From the NCBI RefSeq assembly GCF_024448985.1, contig NZ_JAMOII010000003.1, forward strand, positions 248,001 through 312,000: DNA of 64,000 bases. Reading direction: 5' to 3'. Below are positions 9,159 to 17,238 of the stretch, piece by piece (position 1 is the stretch's first letter; the number at the start of each line of letters is the position of its first letter). A model generated the notes under the pieces. It worked only from the letters and a program-made list of their open reading frames with translations. It had not been told where the DNA came from and did no database searches. The DNA is from Stutzerimonas stutzeri (GTDB lineage Bacteria > Pseudomonadota > Gammaproteobacteria > Pseudomonadales > Pseudomonadaceae). The position numbers and the translations under genes were made by a program.

Positions 9159-10415
9159 TTACATCAGCGGGATGGTGTAGCTGACGATCAGACGGTTCTG
9201 GTCGATATCCTTATCGCCGTTATTGCTGCTGCGATAGGTACCGTTACGCCATTTCACGCCGAGGTTCTTCAGGGTGCCTTCCTGGAAAACGTAGCCGATG
9301 TCGGTATTACGCTCCCACTCCTTGCCATTTCCGCCAACGCCAAAGTCGTCGCCAGTGACATAGCGAGTCATGAAGGTTAGGCCAGGAATACCCATGGCGG
9401 CGAAGTTGTAATCATAACGCGCTTGCCAGGACTTTTCGTCAGCGTTGGCAAAGTCCGCGCTAAGCATTACATAGTTGACCAGGAATGGATCGGTGCTGGT
9501 CCCAGCGTAGGCGAAGCCGGTATCGCCGCTCATTTTCTGATAGCCGAGTCCAAAGCTGTGGCCGCTTACAGAATACGTGACCATGGCTCCGAAAGCCTTG
9601 TTGTCAACAGTAGAGGAGCCATCATCAGTCGAACGCGCGTAGCGGAGGTCAGTCTTCAGGGACTGGTCTTCACCGAGCGGCAATACATGAACCAAGTTGA
9701 ACGAATGCTGCTTATACACTTCCTCCAGGTTGCTGTAGTAATACGCACCTGTGAGGTTCTCCATCAGCGAGTAGGTCGCGCCAGCGAAAATGAAATCATC
9801 TGGCTCGCCGTCAGCACCGCCTTTGCCTGCGTAGGCGATGTCTTCGTAATTAGAGGAGTTGCGGTTGTTCTGCTCGGTCAGGTACCCCACGTCCAGGGTA
9901 AGCCCATCGACTTCCTTCGAAACCAGCTGTGCGCCCTGGAAGGTTTGCGGCAGAAGACGAGAGTCGCTACGGGCGATAGCCATGTTCTTAGGCTCTATCG
10001 CGCCGACCTTCAAAATTGTCTTGGAGACCTTCATCTTCGCGGTGGCGTGAAGAGAGGAATAGTCGTCCGGTGCTTCACTGCCAGTGGGGAAATCGCCTGG
10101 GAGAAGGCCGGTGCCTACGCGATCGCCACTCGAATCCAGCTTGACGCCCAACAAGCCTAGCGCATCAACACCAAATCCAACCGTGCCTTCAGTGAAGCCA
10201 GACTCAACGCGCAGAATGAACCCTTGCGCCCATTCTTCCGACTTCGACTGTGCAGTAGAGGCGTTGGTGCGGTTGTCGGAGTTGTAGTAGAAGTTACGTA
10301 GTTCCAGGTTAGCCTTGGTATCTTCGATAAAGGCAGCCTGAGCCATGGACGGGATTGCCAGTGTTGCTCCCAGAGTGGCGAGTGCCACGCCCCGGGCGAT
10401 TGGGGTCTTGAGCAT
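9159..10415 (-). CDS. OprD family outer membrane porin
   Basis: A 418-residue substrate-specific outer membrane porin. The first 26 residues form a clear signal peptide (basic MLKTPIARG, hydrophobic core, cleavage near SMAQA-AF). The mature part begins FIEDTKANLELRNFYYN, the usual start of the OprD/Occ family barrel, and shows alternating strands throughout with a C-terminal strand RLIVSYTIPLM typical of BAM substrates. OprD relatives take up basic amino acids or carboxylates; the specific substrate cannot be read from sequence. A GAGGAGA ribosome binding site precedes ATG 10415. It has its own terminator and appears monocistronic. Confidence 0.93.
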   Translation of the reverse strand: MLKTPIARGVALATLGATLAIPSMAQAAFIEDTKANLELRNFYYNSDNRTNASTAQSKSEEWAQGFILRVESGFTEGTVGFGVDALGLLGVKLDSSGDRVGTGLLPGDFPTGSEAPDDYSSLHATAKMKVSKTILKVGAIEPKNMAIARSDSRLLPQTFQGAQLVSKEVDGLTLDVGYLTEQNNRNSSNYEDIAYAGKGGADGEPDDFIFAGATYSLMENLTGAYYYSNLEEVYKQHSFNLVHVLPLGEDQSLKTDLRYARSTDDGSSTVDNKAFGAMVTYSVSGHSFGLGYQKMSGDTGFAYAGTSTDPFLVNYVMLSADFANADEKSWQARYDYNFAAMGIPGLTFMTRYVTGDDFGVGGNGKEWERNTDIGYVFQEGTLKNLGVKWRNGTYRSSNNGDKDIDQNRLIVSYTIPLM

Positions 10416-10820
10416 TTCTTATTTCTCCTCGTTGGATGATGCTCTGAAGTCGCTCTTTACGGCGCTGTGCAATAAAGCACTACATAGATATTTCAGCCCT
10501 TAGACCTTAGTCTTTAAGGCTCGAGTGCGAAAGTGTCGGTTCAGCTGGGCGGTAGTTGCATCGGATGATTTGATATCAGCATCAAGCGCTACCGTTAAGC
10601 ACGAACACTTTCGGGCCCTACAGCTCTGTGGCCGCTTGGGTTCGCGCATCCTAGCCGTTTGCCGGCCTCGCGTCGATTACCTAAACCAAACCATCGTTTG
10701 AGTGGGGTCAAGATCACACTTTCTTGTTCGTTACGGCAAAGAATGAGGTTGGTTCGCGGCAGTCGGATCAGGGTGAGGCTGCTAGAATTGCGTACAGCCA
10801 GTTTCAATGAGCAGCGCTTT
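10416..10820. other. Divergent intergenic region porin/glutaredoxin-like gene
   Basis: About 400 bases between divergent genes, moderately AT-rich near the porin start. A TAGAAT hexamer at 10783-10788 could be a -10 element for the rightward gene, but no convincing -35 accompanies it. No RNA, repeat or coding region was recognised. Confidence 0.4.
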
Positions 10821-11063
10821 ATGTATCTTCCTGAATGCCAACTGTTTGGAACGTTGGGCTGCCATCTATGTGAGCAGGCCGAGGCAGTCGTGTTGCCGTT
10901 GGTGGAGCATGGTCTGCTGGTGGAATTGATGGATATAGCGGACAGGCCTGAATGGGTCGACGACTATGGGCTGCGTATACCCGTGCTCCGGCGAGTCGAT
11001 ACGGGGGCTGAATTGGATTGGCCATTTGAAACCGAACAGGTCGTCTGGTTTCTGCGTCAATGA
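10821..11063 (+). CDS. Glutaredoxin family (thioredoxin-fold) small protein
   Basis: An 80-residue protein with a CHLC (C-x-x-C) redox motif near the N-terminus (FGTLGCHLCEQAEAVV), then MDIADRPEWVDDYGLRIPVL with the cis-Pro that closes the active site in thioredoxin folds. This matches the short glutaredoxin-family (DUF836-like) proteins of pseudomonads. The frame is open for 54 codons upstream of ATG 10821, but that part is basic and unlike the family. The partner is unknown. Confidence 0.85.
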   Translation: MYLPECQLFGTLGCHLCEQAEAVVLPLVEHGLLVELMDIADRPEWVDDYGLRIPVLRRVDTGAELDWPFETEQVVWFLRQ

Positions 11064-11191
11064 GCCGCTGCGTCTGAAGCGCTATTGAGTGAGAGAGGTA
11101 CGAAAGTTAGTAGTCGCCGAGCTTCAGGGCGCTGTGTTGCCAGATCCTGGCTGCTCTAACCGAGAGAACGAAAAGCACAAAACTGAGAGAC

Positions 11192-11217
11192 AAAAAAACC
11201 GGCCATTAGCCGGTTTT
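11192..11217 (-). terminator. Intrinsic terminator of tRNA-Pro(CGG)
   Basis: A 9-bp stem (AAAACCGGC at 11195-11203, GCCGGTTTT at 11209-11217) with a five-base loop. Read on the minus strand it ends in a T-run at 11198-11192, just past the tRNA. Confidence 0.85.
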
Positions 11218-11252
11218 GTATATATCAGACTGTTTATCCAATATCGGGATTT

Positions 11253-11329
11253 TGGTCGGAGCGACTGGATTCGAACCAGCGACCTTCTCGTCCCGAACGA
11301 GACGCGCTACCAAGCTGCGCTACGCTCCG
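11253..11329 (-). tRNA. tRNA-Pro, anticodon CGG
   Basis: A 77-nt tRNA with encoded CCA. The acceptor stem CGGAGCG pairs with CGCTCCG, the T-arm contains GGTTCGAATCC, and the anticodon stem TCTCG/CGAGA presents the loop TTCGGGA, so the anticodon is CGG. Discriminator A then CCA at 11255-11253. It has its own promoter and terminator. Confidence 0.96.
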
Positions 11330-11341
11330 AAGATGGCGCGC

Positions 11342-11369
11342 ATTTTACATAAAAACTTTTGCTTCACAA
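11342..11369 (-). promoter_or_regulatory. Sigma-70 promoter of tRNA-Pro(CGG)
   Basis: On the minus strand TTGTGA (-35, 11369-11364) is separated by 16 bases from TAAAAT (-10, 11347-11342), placing the start of transcription a few bases ahead of the tRNA 5' end. Confidence 0.75.
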
Positions 11370-11430
11370 GAGGTTAGAACGAGCTATTTGGTGGTGCCCG
11401 GCAGGCCGCCTGGCACCAGAAGGGCGGTTT

Positions 11431-11652
11431 TTAAAGTTCCTTGACGGTACGAACCTGATCCTTGTTGACTCTGCCCGGCTTGCCATCGAGGCCTTCGTAC
11501 TCGTAAAAGCCGGCTTCATCGTCATAATGGGGATGGTCCATTGTCTGGATTTCGCGGCCATCGTTTAGGGTGATGACGCTGGGGTTCGAGCAGCCCGCTA
11601 GCAGGGTCAGTCCGACCAACAATGCCAAGGCGGGTCCGGTTGCTGCGCGCAT
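11431..11652 (-). CDS. YgdI/YgdR family small lipoprotein
   Basis: A 73-residue lipoprotein precursor. The signal peptide ends in the lipobox LLAGC (Cys21), and the mature part contains the YgdI/YgdR (DUF903) pattern: a strand with VITLNDGREIQT followed by YEYEGLDGKPGRVNKDQVR, an SH3-like small beta fold. Family members are abundant but of unknown function. The mature N-terminus SNPS has no Asp at +2, so outer-membrane sorting is expected. Confidence 0.9.
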   Translation of the reverse strand: MRAATGPALALLVGLTLLAGCSNPSVITLNDGREIQTMDHPHYDDEAGFYEYEGLDGKPGRVNKDQVRTVKEL

Positions 11653-11706
11653 AGTGCTTCTCCTCTTGGTTAGTTGCGTCTGTGACGGCGTTCGAGGGCG
11701 CTAAGT

Positions 11707-12303
11707 TCAATCTGGAGGCGTTTGTTCCGATAGCAGTTCGGGTGAGTTCAGATTGGCAAGCCGAGGATCATGCTCATCAAGCTCGAGAGCGCGAGATCGT
11801 AGCGTCATCAGTATCTTGCGATTGCTTCGCTCGCCGGCCCGCCAGGCCTCCTCGACGGCAGAAGCAAGACTGACCGGGATGACGCAAAACAGCGGTTCCC
11901 ATTGCTCACCTCGCCGAACCATTACGGGTACGTTTGATTCCGCTCGAGCCGCTGCATGCAGGGCTGCGGGCAGTGCGCCATCGATCAGCGGTGCGTCGCA
12001 TGGCAGTACCAAGAGCCAGCGATGACGAGCCGCCGCGAGGCCTGCGCGTATGCCCGCAAGCGGTCCGGGAAAGTCCGGCTCGGCGTCGCTAACCACTCGA
12101 TCCGCGAAGGCTGCGTATCGCTGATGGTTGCGGTTGCAGGAAATAAGCAGATCATCCGTTAATGGCCGTACGATCCGATGCGGCCAGGCTATGAGCGGCT
12201 TGCCATGCCACTCGACCAAACCTTTGTCCTGGCCTCCCATCCGCTGCCCGCGACCACCCGCCAGCAGCAGGATTGAGCAATCGGCAAGCATGCTTCGTTG
12301 CAT
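11707..12303 (-). CDS. mobA: Molybdenum cofactor guanylyltransferase
   Basis: About 198 residues. MobA transfers GMP from GTP to molybdopterin to make MGD for DMSO-reductase family enzymes. The nucleotide-binding signature [18 protein letters not shown] and PLIAW are at the N-terminus, and [17 protein letters not shown] and [10 protein letters not shown] match the family. Start [10 protein letters not shown] is chosen because GGAG lies six bases upstream; longer open frames to 12336 lack this. It diverges from moaB-moeA, forming a molybdenum cofactor cluster. Confidence 0.94.
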   Translation of the reverse strand: MQRSMLADCSILLLAGGRGQRMGGQDKGLVEWHGKPLIAWPHRIVRPLTDDLLISCNRNHQRYAAFADRVVSDAEPDFPGPLAGIRAGLAAARHRWLLVLPCDAPLIDGALPAALHAAARAESNVPVMVRRGEQWEPLFCVIPVSLASAVEEAWRAGERSNRKILMTLRSRALELDEHDPRLANLNSPELLSEQTPPD

Positions 12304-12368
12304 CAAGGGCTCCATTAAAAGCTTGTGATATAACACCCGGCATTCAGACCAACAACCGGAATGCCCCT

Positions 12369-12908
12369 ATGAGCCACCTCGCCGATCAATCATTCGTTCC
12401 GCTGAATATCGCTGTCCTGACGGTCAGTGACACTCGCTCGCTGGAAACCGATACCTCCGGGCAGTTACTCGTCGACCGTCTGCAGGCTGCCGGTCATCGA
12501 CTCGCTTCGCGTGTGCTGCTCAAGGATGATATGTATCGGATCCGAGCGCAGGTCGCGAGCTGGATCGCCGAGGACATGGTGCAGGTCGTATTGATCACTG
12601 GAGGCACTGGTTTTACAGGTCGCGACAGTACGCCGGAGGCGGTTGGATGCCTATTGGACAAGCAGGTCGATGGCTTTGGCGAACTGTTTCGCCAGATATC
12701 GGTTAGCGATATCGGTAGTTCGACTGTTCAATCTCGCGCATTGGCCGGATTGTCGAACTCGACCCTTGTCTGCTGCTTGCCGGGGTCGACTAATGCGTGC
12801 AGAACCGCCTGGGATGGCATTCTCGCTGAGCAGCTCGATGCGCGTCATCGTCCGTGCAATTTCGTGCCGCATCTCAAGCAGGCCGAGCCATGCGAGAGCC
12901 GCTCATGA
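12369..12908 (+). CDS. moaB: Molybdenum cofactor biosynthesis protein B
   Basis: A 179-residue MoaB/MogA fold protein, involved in molybdopterin adenylylation or a related step. The signature ITGGTGFTGRDSTPEAV and the SVSDIGSSTVQSRALAG segment (family: G.S.I.SRA.AG) are present. ATG 12369 begins MSHLADQSFVPLNIAVLTVS, as in homologues; an upstream in-frame extension is spurious. It overlaps moeA by four bases (ATGA), so the two are translationally coupled. Confidence 0.93.
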   Translation: MSHLADQSFVPLNIAVLTVSDTRSLETDTSGQLLVDRLQAAGHRLASRVLLKDDMYRIRAQVASWIAEDMVQVVLITGGTGFTGRDSTPEAVGCLLDKQVDGFGELFRQISVSDIGSSTVQSRALAGLSNSTLVCCLPGSTNACRTAWDGILAEQLDARHRPCNFVPHLKQAEPCESRS

Positions 12909-14119
12909 CGTTGACCGACTCGCCAGCGCTGATGCCTGTGGAACAGGCGCTCAATGCTTTGCTCACGCAAGCAGAAAGCACTGCAATCAAAGACGTCGAG
13001 AGCGTTTCGATCGAGGATGCGGTTGGACGAATACTGGCCGAACCACTGGTTGCGCAACTGGATTTGCCACCCTGGCCGAACAGCGCAATGGATGGTTACG
13101 CCATCCGCGAAAGCGATCTTCGAGGCCAACCGCTTCGGGTCAGTCAGAAGATTTTCGCCGGTAGCCAGCCTGAGCCTTTGGAGCCCGGCAGCTGTGCGCG
13201 GATTTTCACCGGCGCGCCGATGCCGGACGGCGCCGATAGCGTGGAAATGCAGGAAAACGTCGAGGTGCTCGACGATGGCCGAGTGCGCTTCCTTGAGCCA
13301 GTGAGGCGAGGGCAACACGTTCGTCCCCAGGGTGGCGAGGCGCGAACGGGAGATGAGGTACTAGCAGCCGGCGCTCGGCTGGGGCCGATCGAGCTGGGGC
13401 TCGCTGCGTCATTAGGCGTATCGCGGCTGAGCGTGAGCCGAAAGCTCAAGGTTGCGCTGCTGTCCACGGGTGACGAGCTGGTCGAGCCGGGTGAAACGCT
13501 GCAGCCGGGACAGATCTACAACAGCAATCGCATGCTGTTGCGTCATTGGCTGCAACGCCTGGGATGCGAGGTTATAGACGCCGGGATCGTGCCGGATGAT
13601 TTGGTAAGGGTTCGCCAGTGCCTGGCGGATCTGCATGAGGTCGATCTGATTCTCTCTACCGGAGGCGTTTCGGTTGGTGAGGCAGATTTTCTTGGGCAGG
13701 TGCTGCGAGAAGAGGGCGAACTGTCACTGTGGAAGCTGGCCATCAAGCCTGGCAAACCCTTGACTTGCGGAAGTTATCAAGGTGTTGCCGTCATTGGCTT
13801 GCCAGGCAATCCTGCTTCCACGCTGGTCACCTTTGGTCTGTTGGCGCGCCCTTACCTGTTGCGCCGAATGGGTGCGGTACAGGTTGAGCCGCTGAGCTTT
13901 CAGATTCCTGCGAGCTTCGATTGGCCCAGGCCTGGCAAGCGACGGGAATATCTGCGGGCGCGTCTCGAATCGGGCAAGGCAGTGCTGTATTCCAACCAGA
14001 GTTCGTCGATTCTACGTAGCGCCGCCTGGGCGGATGGGTTGGTCGAGGTGCGCGAGCACAGACAACTGAAAGATGGCGATTTGGTGCCCTTTATCTCATT
14101 CGCCGAATTGCTCGGCTGA
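12905..14119 (+). CDS. moeA: Molybdopterin molybdenumtransferase
   Basis: A 404-residue MoeA, which inserts molybdate into adenylylated molybdopterin. Domain order is normal: the N-terminal region with LPPWPNSAMDGYAIRESDL, the double-psi segment with IFTGAPMPDGADSVEMQE, the MoaB-like core with LLSTGDELVEPGE and ILSTGGVSVGEADF, KLAIKPGKPL, GLPGNPAST, and the C-terminal beta domain. The start at 12905 is the ATG overlapping the moaB stop; an upstream in-frame ATG at 12890 is less likely. Last gene of the molybdenum cofactor pair. Confidence 0.95.
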   Translation: MTLTDSPALMPVEQALNALLTQAESTAIKDVESVSIEDAVGRILAEPLVAQLDLPPWPNSAMDGYAIRESDLRGQPLRVSQKIFAGSQPEPLEPGSCARIFTGAPMPDGADSVEMQENVEVLDDGRVRFLEPVRRGQHVRPQGGEARTGDEVLAAGARLGPIELGLAASLGVSRLSVSRKLKVALLSTGDELVEPGETLQPGQIYNSNRMLLRHWLQRLGCEVIDAGIVPDDLVRVRQCLADLHEVDLILSTGGVSVGEADFLGQVLREEGELSLWKLAIKPGKPLTCGSYQGVAVIGLPGNPASTLVTFGLLARPYLLRRMGAVQVEPLSFQIPASFDWPRPGKRREYLRARLESGKAVLYSNQSSSILRSAAWADGLVEVREHRQLKDGDLVPFISFAELLG

Positions 14120-14141
14120 GTTCAACGCTCGCGCTTGATCC

Positions 14142-14193
14142 AGGCGCCGAAGTTGTGTCGCATTCCGTCGGGAATAGCAGCGGCTCGGCGCCT
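14142..14193 (+). terminator. Long inverted repeat after moeA, possible terminator
   Basis: AGGCGCCGA (14142-14150) is complementary to TCGGCGCCT (14185-14193), and between them ATTCC and GGGAAT form a small inner stem. A TTTTTT run lies further on at about 14208, rather far for a classical terminator. Confidence 0.4.
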
Positions 14194-14289
14194 ATATCAA
14201 ACGGATCGCTTTTTTCCTTGTCTACCCTTCCCATCTGCGCCAGGTCTGGCTGCGATGTGTCTGGTATTACCCATAACAAGGAGAATGTG

Positions 14290-15321
14290 ATGCAGGAGAG
14301 AAATCCCTGGGTCGATTACGCCAAAGCCATTGGGATCATTCTGGTTGTCTACGGACATGTCGCGCGCGGGGTGTTCAATGCCGGGCTGCCGATGGATGAA
14401 GATAACTATCTTCTCGTCGATAGCATCATTTACAGCTTCCACATGCCGCTGTTTTTCTTTTTATCCGGTTTGTTTTTTTACGATTCGCTGATCAAGCGTG
14501 GAAGGGCGGGACTGATAGTCAACAAGGTGGACACCATCGTCTATCCCTTCATCGTATGGTCCTTACTGCAGGGCCTGCTTGAGGTAGTGCTGTCGAACTA
14601 CACCAACGGAGAGGTCACGTTAGGACAGGTGTTCTCGCTGCTTTGGTCGCCTCGTGCGCAGTTCTGGTTCCTCTACGCGCTATTCCTGGTATTCGTGGTG
14701 TGTTCCTTTATCTACGCCAAGGTCGATCGCCGTTATTTCCTTCCTGTATTTCTGGCTTTCGGCGCGCTTTATGTCTTCAAGCAGGACATGGCAATGGGGA
14801 ATATTGGCCGATTCATTTTCGGCAATGCGGTTTTCTTCGCGCTAGGCGTTTGGTTCAACGAAATCAAGGCGTTTTTCCTGGCCCGTTATGTTTCGCTCAC
14901 CTTGTTGTTCGGCGCGTTATTCGTTGCTGGCCAATATTTGTTTCACATCACCTTCGGCTTGAATTGGGAAGTGGGCGGCCTGCCGGTACTGGTGTTGGCG
15001 ACTGTTTCGATCTTCTTCATGATCGCGCTGTCGATGTGCCTGGGCCAGTTTCGTATGGACTGGCTGCTGTTCATCGGCGCTTCTTCGATGACTATTTATC
15101 TGGCGCATATTCTGGCCGGAAGTGGAGTTCGAGTCATCCTTGGCAGCTTTATGGGTATTGATTCGATCCCGGTGCATTTGGTAGTTGGCACTCTGGTCGG
15201 GCTACTTGGGCCGTTGCTGGCTCAGATCATCATCAAAAGATATGACCTTTATTTCCTGTTAACCCCGCCCAAACCTTTGTCAGCGACCGGCCTGCGGACA
15301 CGCAGGGCAGTGGCTCAGTAG
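14290..15321 (+). CDS. Acyltransferase family 3 membrane protein
   Basis: A 343-residue polytopic protein of the acyltransferase 3 family, which O-acetylates or O-acylates extracellular glycans, lipids or peptidoglycan. The N-terminal pattern NPWVDYAKAIGIILVVYGHV carries the conserved His of the family (VYGH), and SIIYSFHMPLFFFLSGLFFY is the second conserved helix; about ten hydrophobic segments follow. ATG 14290 has AAGGAG nine bases upstream (GTG 14287 is adjacent). It looks monocistronic, and its substrate cannot be deduced. The string of aromatic and Ile/Val codons makes it less GC-rich than its neighbours, so acquisition by transfer is possible but not shown. Confidence 0.88.
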   Translation: MQERNPWVDYAKAIGIILVVYGHVARGVFNAGLPMDEDNYLLVDSIIYSFHMPLFFFLSGLFFYDSLIKRGRAGLIVNKVDTIVYPFIVWSLLQGLLEVVLSNYTNGEVTLGQVFSLLWSPRAQFWFLYALFLVFVVCSFIYAKVDRRYFLPVFLAFGALYVFKQDMAMGNIGRFIFGNAVFFALGVWFNEIKAFFLARYVSLTLLFGALFVAGQYLFHITFGLNWEVGGLPVLVLATVSIFFMIALSMCLGQFRMDWLLFIGASSMTIYLAHILAGSGVRVILGSFMGIDSIPVHLVVGTLVGLLGPLLAQIIIKRYDLYFLLTPPKPLSATGLRTRRAVAQ

Positions 15322-15395
15322 CGGTACGCTATCGCCAGCGCAGGTGCCATGCCGCTCAGGCACCTACGCAGCCATACACCGTGGCTATGGTCGGA

Positions 15396-15701
15396 TCAGC
15401 CGCAGCTAACTCGCTGCACTGTCAGTGCCTCGTCTGTCGTGAGCGTTAAACGATGCGCGTTGTATTCCAGCGTGACGATGTCCCCGGGGCGAATGATGCG
15501 AGCGACCGTAGCCCCGCTTTCGCGACGGGCCCGATCGAGCAGTTCCGGACTCGCCTGTTCTCCAACAAGCTTCTCCACGACGGATGTATCGCATCGGTCG
15601 GCTGAGCCGTTGGGCGAATGTGCAGGTTCGGGGGACGATGATTGGCAACCGGCCAGAATGGTGCAGCACAGCGTCAGCGTTATCGAACAGGTAGTTTTCA
15701 T
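15396..15701 (-). CDS. I78 family peptidase inhibitor-like lipoprotein
   Basis: A 101-residue lipoprotein precursor. The lipobox ILAGC ends a clear signal peptide (start MKTTCSITLTLCC, with AAGGA upstream). The mature part fits the I78 inhibitor/elastase-inhibitor AFLEI pattern: a Cys near the start, VVEKLVGEQASPELLDRAR, then VARIIRPGDIVTLEYNAHRL and TVQRVSCG with a second Cys for a disulfide. Known members inhibit serine proteases; the target here is unknown. Confidence 0.8.
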   Translation of the reverse strand: MKTTCSITLTLCCTILAGCQSSSPEPAHSPNGSADRCDTSVVEKLVGEQASPELLDRARRESGATVARIIRPGDIVTLEYNAHRLTLTTDEALTVQRVSCG

Positions 15702-15885
15702 GCGTTTTCCTTGTTTTGGGAACATCACGCCGTTTGACGCGATGTGTGTGAATCCGTGGCAGGTAAGTCGGACGTTTCTGTCTGCGAAACCATAACGCTC
15801 AAAGGGAACTGGCGGAACAGAGACGCCGTCTTATTGCTGACGGCCCGAGCACACTACGCTGGGCTAACGAATAAGGAGTTCCGCC

Positions 15886-16287
15886 ATGTTCAACTCGTCC
15901 GTGATGAAGCGTGTCGCCACACTTTTGGCCGCGTTGCATTTCATGCTGTTTGCACAAATTCCGCTGGCCCAGGCAACCATGATCGGCACCCCGGAGGTTA
16001 TCGCTGAGCATCAACAGCAGGTGGATCGCCAGCAATTGCTGACGATGCTCGAAGATGAAGACGTTCAGAAAAAGTTGGTGTCGATGGGCGTCGAGCGGGA
16101 TCAGGTTGAGCAGCGAATCAACAGCCTGACACCGGCGGAACTCGCACAGTTCAATCAACAACTTGATCAGGCACCTGCCGGTGCCGGAGTGGTTGGGGTC
16201 ATCGTTCTGTTTCTGGTGATTTTCATCATCACGGACATGCTGTGCGCCACCAACATTTTTAACTTCATCAACTGTATCAATCGTTGA
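15886..16287 (+). CDS. PA2779 family protein
   Basis: A 133-residue protein with an N-terminal signal peptide (residues 1-31, cleavage near LAQA-TM), a charged soluble part (residues 35-95), a small Ala/Gly-rich hinge (QAPAGAGVVG, 96-104), a single transmembrane helix (about 102-118) and a short Cys-containing tail. It matches the PA2779-like family as I recall it; no function is established. AAGGAG precedes ATG 15886. Its stop overlaps the start of the PA2778-like gene (TTGA), so the pair is co-translated. The hinge sequence resembles a double-glycine-type processing site (see findings). Confidence 0.85.
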   Translation: MFNSSVMKRVATLLAALHFMLFAQIPLAQATMIGTPEVIAEHQQQVDRQQLLTMLEDEDVQKKLVSMGVERDQVEQRINSLTPAELAQFNQQLDQAPAGAGVVGVIVLFLVIFIITDMLCATNIFNFINCINR

Positions 16288-17234
16288 TCAGGCAGCTAAT
16301 CCTGCTGTTAGCGATAGTCCTTCTCGGGGCGTGTGCGCGGGCGCCGATCATTCCGATCGGTTCCGTAGGGCTCCCCGAGCGGGTTGAATTGGATGAGGTT
16401 CCTTTCTTCCCGCAGGAAGACTATCAATGCGGACCTGCAGCGCTTGCCACAATGCTTACCCAACGTGGCGTTGCGACCGCGCCGGAAGATCTCGTTCCGA
16501 GGGTCTATCTTCCGCAGCGCAAGGGCAGCCTGCAGGTCGAAATGGTAGCCGCTGCCCGAGCGCATGATTTGCTGGTTTATCCGTTGGAGCCTCGGCTGGA
16601 GGCGGTGTTGGCCGAAGTGGCGGCGGGGAACCCTGTTCTGGTGCTGCAAAATCTTGCTTTCGATCGCTGGCCTCAGTGGCACTTTGCGGTCGTGGTGGGA
16701 TATGACCTTGCGGCTCAGACTGTCGTACTGCGTTCCGGGACCACTCGACGCTGGACCGGCAGCTTTCATCAGTTCGAACGAAGCTGGGCCAAGGGAAAAC
16801 GCTGGGCCGTAGTGACCGTGGCGCCTGATCAACTGCCTCGCACTGCCAGGGAGACGGTTTGGCTGAAGGCTGCGAACGATCTTGAGCAAACGGATCATGA
16901 GGATGCGGCAATGAGTGCTTACGAGACTGCAGCCGAGCATTGGGACAGCGGGTTGGCCTGGTTTGCGCTGGCCAATGCTCAATATGCGCAAGGTGACAAA
17001 CATGCCGCCGAGCGAGCGCTGCGGACCAGTGTTCAGCGCGATGATACTTTTGCGGCTGGCTGGTTCAACCTCTCGCAGGTATTGGTGGAGCGGGGATGCC
17101 CTGCGCAGTCATCCGCCGCTCGTGCATGCGCCGCACGGCTCGTGCCAGACGACGAGCGATTCAAGGCGGAGCTGCCTCCAAGACACGGCGAAGCTATTGC
17201 GTGCCAGGAGCCTCCGCCGTGTCCGGTGTTGTGA
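16284..17234 (+). CDS. PA2778 family C39-like cysteine peptidase, lipoprotein
   Basis: A 316-residue protein starting at a TTG that overlaps the upstream stop by four bases. A signal peptide ends in the lipobox LLGAC. A papain-like/C39-type peptidase domain follows: the catalytic Gln and Cys in EDYQCGPAALATML (Gln48, Cys49) and His in WHFAVVVGYD, with an Asp just after. The C-terminal 120 residues contain two to three tetratricopeptide-like helices (AYETAAEHWDSGLAWFALA onward). It is probably a periplasmic, membrane-anchored peptidase working with its coupled PA2779-like partner. The natural substrate is unknown. Confidence 0.88.
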   Translation: MIRQLILLLAIVLLGACARAPIIPIGSVGLPERVELDEVPFFPQEDYQCGPAALATMLTQRGVATAPEDLVPRVYLPQRKGSLQVEMVAAARAHDLLVYPLEPRLEAVLAEVAAGNPVLVLQNLAFDRWPQWHFAVVVGYDLAAQTVVLRSGTTRRWTGSFHQFERSWAKGKRWAVVTVAPDQLPRTARETVWLKAANDLEQTDHEDAAMSAYETAAEHWDSGLAWFALANAQYAQGDKHAAERALRTSVQRDDTFAAGWFNLSQVLVERGCPAQSSAARACAARLVPDDERFKAELPPRHGEAIACQEPPPCPVL

Positions 17235-17238
17235 TCGG

